7,404 bases of DNA, taken from Bacteroidetes bacterium CG2_30_32_10. GTDB taxonomy: Bacteria; Bacteroidota; Bacteroidia; Bacteroidales; CG2-30-32-10. A program made the position numbers and the translations under genes. A model generated the notes under the pieces. The model saw only the letters and a program-made list of their open reading frames with translations, was not told the DNA's origin and ran no database searches. Shown piece by piece: positions 1-4,987 of this stretch; positions within the stretch are counted from its first letter, which is position 1, and each line of letters opens with the position of its first letter. The DNA lies in NCBI GenBank assembly GCA_001872995.1, contig MNXO01000124.1, positions 1 to 7,404 of the forward strand, read 5' to 3'.

Positions 1-2
1 TC

Positions 3-722
3 TTTCTTTTCCATATCTTATTCTTTATATACAGCATTTCTGTTACTAAAGGGTTTTCACAAAACAATGAAATCTCCTTCCTGTCAAGCTATAAACAAAA
101 AGAAATACTCACTTATGCAGAAATAGATTCCGTTTTAAATACTTTTCAAAAAATATCCTATCAGCAATTAGATAAAGAATATCTGAAAACTACGTGTTAC
201 ATTGGCAGACCTGATGAATACAAGGTCTCTAATAAATCATTTTATAAATTAATTGGTAAAGATGTTTTCAAAAACCTGGTAGGAAAATTTACGGTGAATG
301 AATTTCTACCTAAAGACAAGCACTGGAAAGAAAACTACAATATTGCCGATAGTAATTATATTCAGTATTTTCTTATTGATGCAGAAGTATTGCATCGATT
401 TTTAGACTTAATTTTATGGTTAAATAAATCAAACTACAATGTTAAAGCGATAAAAATTATGGATGGATATAGATATCCTGCATTTAATAGCGAAACAGGA
501 GGTGCAAGTTATAGCCAACACTTATATGGCAAAGCAATTGATATTGAGATAGGAGACATCAATAACGACGGCATTGTTGATGAAAAAAATGATAAAAACA
601 TCATTATTGACTTATTGGACAAAAAAATCATAAAGAAAGCTGGAGGAATAGGACTATACTCAGGCACACAAATTGTTCATTTTGATACGCGCGGTAAATA
701 CGCTAGATGGGATGAACAGTAA
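3..722 (+). CDS. Secreted M15-type zinc peptidase (DUF882/YcbK-like), 5'-truncated by window edge
   Basis: The frame is open from position 3 to the TAA at 720-722 (239 residues), so the true start lies upstream of the window. The GTG at 294 is only an internal codon. The first visible residues form a hydrophobic stretch (FLFHILFFIYSISV) followed by KGFSQNN, which reads as the end of a Bacteroidetes Sec signal peptide. The C-terminal half carries the M15 signature. It has DGYRYPAFN (residues 154-162, with Arg157 as the usual substrate-binding Arg). It has SQHLYGKAID with zinc ligands His173 and Asp180. It has VHFDTRG with zinc ligand His226 and Asp228. An acidic loop at 185-197 (DINNDGIVDEKND) resembles a calcium-binding EF-hand or dockerin loop. 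The family cleaves D-amino-acid or cross-link peptide bonds in peptidoglycan, so a periplasmic wall-remodelling role is inferred. The roughly 150-residue N-terminal part is not recognised. The gene converges on apbE. Confidence 0.8.
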   Translation, partial: FLFHILFFIYSISVTKGFSQNNEISFLSSYKQKEILTYAEIDSVLNTFQKISYQQLDKEYLKTTCYIGRPDEYKVSNKSFYKLIGKDVFKNLVGKFTVNEFLPKDKHWKENYNIADSNYIQYFLIDAEVLHRFLDLILWLNKSNYNVKAIKIMDGYRYPAFNSETGGASYSQHLYGKAIDIEIGDINNDGIVDEKNDKNIIIDLLDKKIIKKAGGIGLYSGTQIVHFDTRGKYARWDEQ

Positions 723-764
723 AAAAAATAATCTATAAATAGCGAAAAAGAAGTATTAGTTTTT

Positions 765-1772
765 TTATTCTCCTTGTTTAAAAAACTGATTGGTAAAAAA
801 AACTTGGTTTTTGTTTGTAGAATCACTAAAAATAAAGTAAGCTTCCATATCTGAATGAGTTCTTAGAAATTCTTTTGATTTATCCACACCCATAATCATA
901 AAAGCAGTGGCATAAGCATCGGCAGTGGTGCAATCATTGGCAATAACACTTACGCTTAACAAAGAATGTTGAACAGGCGACCCAGTTTTAGGGTCAATTT
1001 CGTGCGAATATTTAATGCCATCTTTTATAAAAAATTTTCTATAGTTGCCCGAAGTGGAAATAGATTTGTTGTTTAGGCTCACTTTTTCTTGCACTACTTG
1101 TTCACTATTTTCGCTTTCTGCTGGTTTTTCGATGCCTACCACCCATTTTTCTTTATTGACTTTGTTTCCATTAACTCTAACCTCCCCTCCTATTTCAACA
1201 ATAAAATCAATACAACTGTGCTTAAGCAAATATTCAGCCACTAAATCTACAGTGTATCCTTGTGCAATGGCATTAAAATCAATGGTTGTTTCAGGATATT
1301 TCTTTATAATCTTATTATTAACCAATGATAAGTTTTGATAACCAACATAAATTAATAAACTATCAATTTTCTCTTTATTAATATCCTGTTTTTTCTTAAA
1401 ATGAAAACCCCAGGCTTTCACTAATTTGCCGACAGTTATATCAAAACAACCATTGGTAGCTTTAGAAACCTCCAAAGACTTATTAAATAATTGAATGAAA
1501 TCATTATTTAAAACCACATTTTGATTACTATTCACTTTAGAAATAATAGAATTGGTATCGTAAGTAGATGCAGTATGATTTATATCTGCTAAAATAGAAT
1601 CAATTCCTTGTTTTAACTTAATGCTATCGACTGAAGCATAAAATTTTATAGAAAAAGTACTTCCTTGGGTAAATCCTTTATAAACTATAAGTTTTTTTTC
1701 TTTAGCATTGCAAGCAAATAAGAATAATAATAATCCAAATATAATGATTTTAGTGCGTTTTAAATTTTTCAT
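765..1772 (-). CDS. apbE: FAD:protein FMN transferase (ApbE lipoprotein)
   Basis: This 335-residue protein has the length and motif order of ApbE, which transfers FMN from FAD to a Thr/Ser of RnfD, RnfG and Nqr subunits on the outer face of the cytoplasmic membrane. A lipoprotein signal peptide ends in the lipobox LFAC (Cys21). Visible family motifs are GSTFSI (37-42), FNAIAQGYTVD (166-176), EIGGEVRVNG (193-202), STSGNYRKF (239-247) and SHEIDPKTG (256-264). TTADAYATA (282-290) follows, where Asp285 and Thr289 match the Mg2+-binding pair. Gln171 sits where many homologues have Lys, a variant I believe is common in this phylum. Its natural targets, RnfD and RnfG, are encoded about 4.5 kb away in this window. 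No Bacteroidetes promoter was seen directly upstream. The RAYT element begins 35 bp upstream, and the gene was probably once co-transcribed with rseC. The ATG is supported by the signal peptide, and there is no Shine-Dalgarno. Confidence 0.95.
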   Translation of the reverse strand: MKNLKRTKIIIFGLLLFLFACNAKEKKLIVYKGFTQGSTFSIKFYASVDSIKLKQGIDSILADINHTASTYDTNSIISKVNSNQNVVLNNDFIQLFNKSLEVSKATNGCFDITVGKLVKAWGFHFKKKQDINKEKIDSLLIYVGYQNLSLVNNKIIKKYPETTIDFNAIAQGYTVDLVAEYLLKHSCIDFIVEIGGEVRVNGNKVNKEKWVVGIEKPAESENSEQVVQEKVSLNNKSISTSGNYRKFFIKDGIKYSHEIDPKTGSPVQHSLLSVSVIANDCTTADAYATAFMIMGVDKSKEFLRTHSDMEAYFIFSDSTNKNQVFFTNQFFKQGE

Positions 1773-1807
1773 TAAGTATTAGATTTAGTATGATAGAATA
1801 GTTTTAT

Positions 1808-1823
1808 TAACTGATGTTACGCA
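1808..1823. repeat. Outer inverted repeat, left end of the RAYT element
   Basis: TAACTGATGTTACGCA is the exact reverse complement of 2425-2440. It lies outside both hairpins and marks the left limit of the element, 35 bp upstream of the apbE start codon. Confidence 0.85.
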
Positions 1824-1847
1824 TGCTTTAATATGAATATTATTAGG

Positions 1848-1865
1848 CACGACATTTATGTCGTG
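1848..1865. repeat. Left outer REP-like hairpin
   Basis: CACGACA-TTTA-TGTCGTG forms a 7-bp stem with a 4-nt loop, or 8 bp with a 2-nt loop. It matches the right outer hairpin (2395-2414) read on the other strand. The two stem pairs that differ are both compensated, so the structure is conserved while the sequence drifts. Confidence 0.7.
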
Positions 1866-1888
1866 TTCAAAATACAACAAAAAGAAAA

Positions 1889-1905
1889 CGGGCTTTAGCC
1901 CAAAC
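1889..1905. repeat. Left inner REP-like hairpin with 17-bp inverted copy at right end
   Basis: CGGGCTTTAGCCCAAAC contains the hairpin GGGC-TTTA-GCCC (1890-1901). The whole 17 bp is repeated exactly in inverted orientation at 2359-2375. It lies 6 bp beyond the stop codon of the transposase gene. Confidence 0.8.
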
Positions 1906-1911
1906 CAAAAA

Positions 1912-2346
1912 TTAATGTTTACCAATATTAAATCCATAGCGTTCAATAAATTTATCATATTCCTGTTGAAATGTAATCTTTTTATGATGCTTTCCTTGAT
2001 TAGCAATGTAATGTCTGACCGCCTCTATTTTGTCGTCTTCAATTCCTATAGCCAAATATTCATCCTGCCATTCAAATTTTGTATTAATTAATTTATTCTG
2101 ATTTATCCAATGTGACGATTCGCCTTTTAATAATTGTGTTATTTTCGATATGCTTATATCATCATTTAATGAAATAAGACAATGCACAAGGTCTGAATAT
2201 CCATTTACAAAATCAATAAATATATTTTTTTTTCGTGCATTTTCAAGAATATGATTAAATACATTAAACCTAATATCTGTAGATAATAAAGATTCTCTGT
2301 TCTTAGTTGACCATACGTAGTGCACGTAAACTTTTATGAATGACAT
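1912..2346 (-). CDS. REP-associated tyrosine transposase (IS200-like Y1 family), HUH motif altered
   Basis: This 144-residue protein matches the small Y1 (HUH) transposases that act on single-stranded DNA hairpins. It opens with VYVHYVWSTKNR (6-17), the usual first strand. LLKGESSHWIN (72-82) and FEWQDEYLA (91-99) are familiar blocks of Bacteroidetes members. The nucleophile is Tyr113 in YIANQ (113-117), with Gln117 and the following HH (120-121) also typical. The metal-binding HUH motif, normally H-V-H, reads Leu53-Val-His55 here. Codon 53 is CTT where CAT would give His, so one base change has removed one of the two metal-binding histidines. The frame is otherwise intact. The gene has no Shine-Dalgarno and is read in the same direction as rseC and apbE, so it may depend on read-through. 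The REP hairpins at both ends are presumably its substrates. Confidence 0.9.
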   Translation of the reverse strand: MSFIKVYVHYVWSTKNRESLLSTDIRFNVFNHILENARKKNIFIDFVNGYSDLVHCLISLNDDISISKITQLLKGESSHWINQNKLINTKFEWQDEYLAIGIEDDKIEAVRHYIANQGKHHKKITFQQEYDKFIERYGFNIGKH

Positions 2347-2358
2347 TTTATTTTATAT

Positions 2359-2375
2359 GTTTGGGCTAAAGCCCG
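2359..2375. repeat. Right inner REP-like hairpin
   Basis: GTTTGGGCTAAAGCCCG holds the hairpin GGGC-TAAA-GCCC (2363-2374). It is the exact reverse complement of 1889-1905. It lies 12 bp upstream of the transposase start codon, in its leader region. Confidence 0.8.
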
Positions 2376-2394
2376 ATTTCATATTCTTTCTTTT

Positions 2395-2414
2395 CAACGC
2401 CATAAATGGCGTTG
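2395..2414. repeat. Right outer REP-like hairpin
   Basis: CAACGCCA-TAAA-TGGCGTTG is an 8-bp perfect stem with a 4-nt loop. It is the mirror partner of 1848-1865 and lies 10 bp inside the right outer inverted repeat (the left counterpart lies 24 bp inside). Confidence 0.75.
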
Positions 2415-2424
2415 CTAATTATTT

Positions 2425-2440
2425 TGCGTAACATCAGTTA
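2425..2440. repeat. Outer inverted repeat, right end of the RAYT element
   Basis: TGCGTAACATCAGTTA is the exact reverse complement of 1808-1823. It touches the stop codon of rseC (2441-2443), so the element begins at the very end of that gene. Confidence 0.85.
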
Positions 2441-2872
2441 TTAATCTATTTCAATATTTTGTTTTTCTAATTTAAATATTATTTTTTTATCGAATTGAGC
2501 TCTTAAAAGGTAAATAATTAAATAATATAACACAAGAAAGGCAATAACAGAGATTCCCATCATTGGTTCGCTCATTTTATCATAATAACCAAATATTAAG
2601 ATTGAAATCATAATAACAAAAGGAATAACATAAGCAAATAGAATAGCATAAGTTCCTATTTTCTCCTCCATCATTACATTTACCTTATCGCCAATTTTAA
2701 AAATTTGATGGTCTGATTTGACAGATATTATTTTCTCTTTCATTTCAGAAATAGAACATACTTTTTTTGATTTGCAGGCAGAACAGGCCGATTCGGAAAC
2801 AATCATCACTTCAACAATGTCTTCGTTGATTTTTTGCACAATACCACTATGAGAAATAAAACTATTATTCAT
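2441..2872 (-). CDS. rseC: RseC/MucC-family membrane protein (SoxR-reducing system type)
   Basis: This 143-residue protein has the RseC layout. A cytoplasmic N-terminal domain (1-70) contains the cysteine motif ACSACKSKKVC (Cys30, Cys33, Cys39). Two membrane segments follow (about 75-97 and 104-124), then a short basic C-terminus. Proteins of this family accompany Rnf/Rsx complexes and in E. coli take part with Rsx in keeping SoxR reduced. The biochemical role in Bacteroidetes is not settled. In that phylum the gene is, from memory, usually placed just before rnfB in the same direction. Here it is transcribed away from the rnf cluster. The start ATG is the first Met of the conserved N-terminus. 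The stop TAA is followed immediately by the RAYT element, whose first bases give a second in-frame TAA. Confidence 0.85.
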   Translation of the reverse strand: MNNSFISHSGIVQKINEDIVEVMIVSESACSACKSKKVCSISEMKEKIISVKSDHQIFKIGDKVNVMMEEKIGTYAILFAYVIPFVIMISILIFGYYDKMSEPMMGISVIAFLVLYYLIIYLLRAQFDKKIIFKLEKQNIEID

Positions 2873-2946
2873 ATTTAATAAAAATTATAAATGTATTTCC
2901 TTATTTTAAAAGATTCTAAATATTATTGGGTTGCTTAAGGAAACCA

Positions 2947-2954
2947 CAAAAGTA
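2947..2954 (-). promoter_or_regulatory. Putative -7 promoter element for rseC
   Basis: CAAAAGTA on the + strand reads TACTTTTG on the - strand, a full match to the Bacteroidetes -7 consensus TAnnTTTG. It would start transcription near 2940 and leave a leader of about 68 nt before the rseC ATG. No clear -33 TTTG was found at the expected distance, so this is a motif match only. Confidence 0.4.
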
Positions 2955-3019
2955 TTAATTTATTTACTTTACAGTTAATAAATGTTTATAAAAAAACTAA
3001 TTTATGATTATATTTTTTT

Positions 3020-3027
3020 TACTTTTG
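3020..3027 (+). promoter_or_regulatory. Putative -7 promoter element for the DHOD-like/rnf operon
   Basis: TACTTTTG matches TAnnTTTG and has exactly the same 8 bases as the divergent element at 2947-2954. It would initiate near 3034, leaving about 35 nt before the ATG at 3070. A -33 TTTG is not evident. A 13-bp inverted repeat (3023-3035) overlaps the element and the presumed start point. Confidence 0.45.
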
Positions 3028-3035
3028 CCGCAAAA
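3023..3035. promoter_or_regulatory. Inverted repeat over the rnf-side promoter, possible operator
   Basis: TTTTGC-C-GCAAAA is a perfect 6-bp inverted repeat around one central base. It overlaps the -7 motif and the inferred start site. The position would suit a repressor site, but short AT-rich palindromes arise readily by chance and no regulator gene is nearby. Confidence 0.2.
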
Positions 3036-3069
3036 TGCAAAATAAGATTCTAACTAAATTTCTAAAACA

Positions 3070-4056
3070 ATGATAGATATTTCAACAAAATATATGGGTT
3101 TACAACTCAAAAACCCAATTATTGTTGGTAGTTCAGGATTGACCAAATCAATTGAAAAAATTAAAGAATTTGAATCAAAAGGAGCTGCTGCAATCGTTTT
3201 AAAATCGCTCTTTGAAGAGCAAATATTGCACGATTCTAACCATTTGATTGATAGTTCAGAGATTTATCAAGATTATCCTGAAGCTACAGATTATATTCAA
3301 AATATGGTTAAAAGCAATTCTGTTGAAGAGTATCTTAAATTGATTAAAGAAGCAAAAAAAGAAGTCAAAATCCCCATTATTGCCAGCATAAATTGTATTA
3401 CACCTAACGAATGGCTTACCATCGCTAAAGATATTGAAAAAGCAGGTGCGGATGGTTTAGAAATTAATATATTTTTCTTACCTCACGATTTTAAAACTTC
3501 GAGTGCCAACTACGAAAAATTATATTTTGATATTATCGAAAAGGTGAAAGCACAGGTTAAAATTCCCATTGCTTTAAAAATAGGATATTATTTTAGTGGT
3601 TTAGTGAACACTATACAAAAATTATCTTGGACTGGCATTAGTTCGTTGGTGTTATTTAATCGTTTTTTCACTGCCGATATCAACTTGAATACAATGAAAT
3701 TGCAAACAAGTAATATTTTAAGTTCTCCTAGCAAATTGGCAATACCACTTCGTTGGATTGCAATTCTTTCTGGAGATATAAAATGTGATATTTCTGCAAC
3801 TACAGGAATTCATGATGCCGATGGGGTAATAAAACAATTGTTGGCTGGAGCAACTACCACTCAACTTTGTTCACCCATCTATCAAAATGGAGCTGACCAA
3901 ATTCGCATTATTATAGAAGGATTAACCCAATGGATGGGAAAAAATAATTTTAAAACCATTGCCGATTTTAGGGGTAAATTTAGCATTAAGAAAAATGAGA
4001 ACCCGAGCTTGTTCTTTAGAGGACAGTATATGAAAAGTTTATTTGAAAAAGAATAA
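3070..4056 (+). CDS. Dihydroorotate-dehydrogenase-like flavoprotein lacking the catalytic Cys
   Basis: This 328-residue TIM-barrel protein is of the class 1 DHOD superfamily. It starts with the family N-terminus (KYMGLQLKNPIIVGSSGLTKS, 7-27). FMN-contact positions are recognisable at Lys45 (VLKS), Asn108 (SINC), Asn133 (LEINI), Lys170 (ALKIG), Asn197 (LFNR), TTGIHDADG (244-252) and AGATTTQLCSPIY (259-271). The class 1 active-site segment N-x-S-C-P-N reads N-I-F-F-L-P at 133-138, so the catalytic Cys, and the Ser used by class 2 enzymes, are both absent. It is therefore unlikely to be the pyrimidine enzyme PyrD. It is better called a DHOD-like oxidoreductase of unknown substrate. It is 20 bp from rnfB on the same strand, immediately downstream of the promoter, and so is probably the first gene of the rnf operon. 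An electron-transfer role linked to Rnf is inferred only. There is no Shine-Dalgarno at the ATG. Confidence 0.85.
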   Translation: MIDISTKYMGLQLKNPIIVGSSGLTKSIEKIKEFESKGAAAIVLKSLFEEQILHDSNHLIDSSEIYQDYPEATDYIQNMVKSNSVEEYLKLIKEAKKEVKIPIIASINCITPNEWLTIAKDIEKAGADGLEINIFFLPHDFKTSSANYEKLYFDIIEKVKAQVKIPIALKIGYYFSGLVNTIQKLSWTGISSLVLFNRFFTADINLNTMKLQTSNILSSPSKLAIPLRWIAILSGDIKCDISATTGIHDADGVIKQLLAGATTTQLCSPIYQNGADQIRIIIEGLTQWMGKNNFKTIADFRGKFSIKKNENPSLFFRGQYMKSLFEKE

Positions 4057-4076
4057 TTATATAAAAAACGATACAC

Positions 4077-4943
4077 GTGAATACAACTATTTTATATGCA
4101 GTAATTACTTTAAGTTCCATAGGTATTTTATCGGCAATAATTCTTTTTTTTATTGCTCAAAAGTTTAAAGTAATTGAAGACCCAAGAATTGATGCAGTAG
4201 CCGAAGTTTTACCTGGCGCTAATTGTGGGGGATGTGGTTTTGCAGGTTGTAGAAACTTTGCAGAAAACATTGTTAAAAATGAATCCTTAGAAAATATGTT
4301 TTGCCCCGTTGGTGGCAATGACGTATCCAAGCTCATTGCTCCTATCATAGGGCAAGTTGCGGAAGAAAAAGAACCAATGATTGCAGTAATTAGATGCAAT
4401 GGTTCTTTTGCCAATGCCCCTGCAAAAACTCAATACGATGGAGTAAAATCTTGTTTTTTTATTCATAACTTATATCCAGGCGATAATTCTTGCCCTTATA
4501 GTTGTCTTGGAGCAGGCGATTGCGTGGTGTCATGTAAGTTTGATGCCATTTATATTGACGAAAAAACAGGTCTTCCTGTTGTTGATGAAGAAAAATGCGT
4601 TGCCTGTGGAGCATGCGTAAAAGCTTGTCCTCGTAAAGTGATAGAATTACGCAAAAAAGGCAAGAAAAGCAGAAGAATTTTTGTTAGCTGTGTAAATAAA
4701 GAAAAAGGTGCTGTTTCTCGAAAAAATTGTAATGTTTCTTGCATTGGTTGCGGTAAATGCGTAAAAGAATGTAAATTTGAAGCCATTACTATAGAAAACA
4801 ACCTAGCCTACATTGATTTTGAAAAATGTACTTTATGTAGAAAATGTGTGGCTGTTTGCCCACAAGCCTCTATTCTCGAATTGAATTTTCCCGAAAGAAA
4901 AACAAAAGAAACTTCCACAGAAGTGGTTGAAGAACAAAAATAA
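4077..4943 (+). CDS. rnfB: Rnf electron transport complex subunit B, long polyferredoxin form
   Basis: RnfB accepts electrons from reduced ferredoxin and passes them into the Rnf complex. The 288-residue protein has one N-terminal membrane anchor (about 5-28). The RnfB-specific Fe-S domain follows: ANCGGCGFAGC with Cys50, 53, 58 and then Cys76. Next comes a Cys-rich linker (Cys107, 126) and four ferredoxin-type motifs. The first is Cys139/143/149/153, with unusual spacing (x3, x5, x3). The others are Cys174/177/180/184, Cys222/225/228/232 and Cys251/254/257/261, each CxxCxxCxxxC. This predicts at least five [4Fe-4S] clusters, against three in the roughly 190-residue proteobacterial form. The long form is usual in Bacteroidetes and clostridial or Thermotoga-type Rnf. 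The tail (272-288) is charged and disordered-looking. The start is a GTG at 4077, chosen because the conserved anchor begins there. No Shine-Dalgarno precedes it. Confidence 0.95.
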   Translation: MNTTILYAVITLSSIGILSAIILFFIAQKFKVIEDPRIDAVAEVLPGANCGGCGFAGCRNFAENIVKNESLENMFCPVGGNDVSKLIAPIIGQVAEEKEPMIAVIRCNGSFANAPAKTQYDGVKSCFFIHNLYPGDNSCPYSCLGAGDCVVSCKFDAIYIDEKTGLPVVDEEKCVACGACVKACPRKVIELRKKGKKSRRIFVSCVNKEKGAVSRKNCNVSCIGCGKCVKECKFEAITIENNLAYIDFEKCTLCRKCVAVCPQASILELNFPERKTKETSTEVVEEQK

Positions 4944-4974
4944 AAAATAAATAATTCAATAAATAAGCAATTAT

Positions 4975-4980
4975 AGGAGG
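4975..4980 (+). promoter_or_regulatory. Strong Shine-Dalgarno for rnfC
   Basis: AGGAGG lies 7 nt before the TTG at 4988. It fixes that rare codon as the rnfC start. This is notable because the other complete genes here lack such a site. Confidence 0.8.
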
Positions 4981-4987
4981 ATACTTT

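Larger units (their letters stand above)
1808..2440 (-). mobile_element. RAYT/REP element: tyrosine transposase gene between symmetric hairpin ends
   Basis: A 633-bp unit is bounded by a perfect 16-bp inverted repeat, TAACTGATGTTACGCA at 1808-1823 and its reverse complement at 2425-2440. Each end also carries two hairpins in mirrored order, an outer one (1848-1865 / 2395-2414) and an inner one (1890-1901 / 2363-2374), with a single Y1 transposase gene between them. REP-associated tyrosine transposases are typically flanked by inverted REP hairpins in this way. No convincing target duplication is visible, as expected for IS200-like single-strand chemistry. The right edge abuts the rseC stop codon. 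The outer repeat continues as 3 of 4 further matching bases (1804-1807 / 2441-2444), so the exact ends are uncertain by a few bases. Confidence 0.8.

Noticed and set aside
294..296. GTG at 294 as the start of a short 142-residue peptidase
   Set aside because: The same frame is open to the window edge and includes a signal-peptide-like segment, so the gene begins upstream.
723..766. Possible bidirectional terminator between the M15 peptidase gene and apbE
   Set aside because: Only an all-A/T pairing (A-run and TAAT against ATTA, a bulged G and a T-run) with a 22-nt loop is visible. It has no GC stem and is not credible as an intrinsic terminator.
1829..1842. Palindrome TAATAT-GA-ATATTA between the left outer repeat and hairpin
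   Set aside because: It is A/T only and has no counterpart at the right end, so it is probably chance in AT-rich DNA.
1785..2091. Short open frames on both strands at the left end of the RAYT element
   Set aside because: They overlap the hairpins, the outer repeat and the transposase gene in other frames and encode nothing recognisable.
1808..2440. CRISPR-like or riboswitch interpretation of the repeated hairpins
   Set aside because: The repeats are inverted and frame a transposase gene, there are no regularly spaced direct repeats or spacers, and no known riboswitch core was recognised.
1801..2450. Target-site duplication flanking the RAYT element
   Set aside because: The bases outside the outer repeats (GTTTTAT on the left, TTAATCT on the right) do not form a direct repeat beyond chance, consistent with IS200-like insertion.
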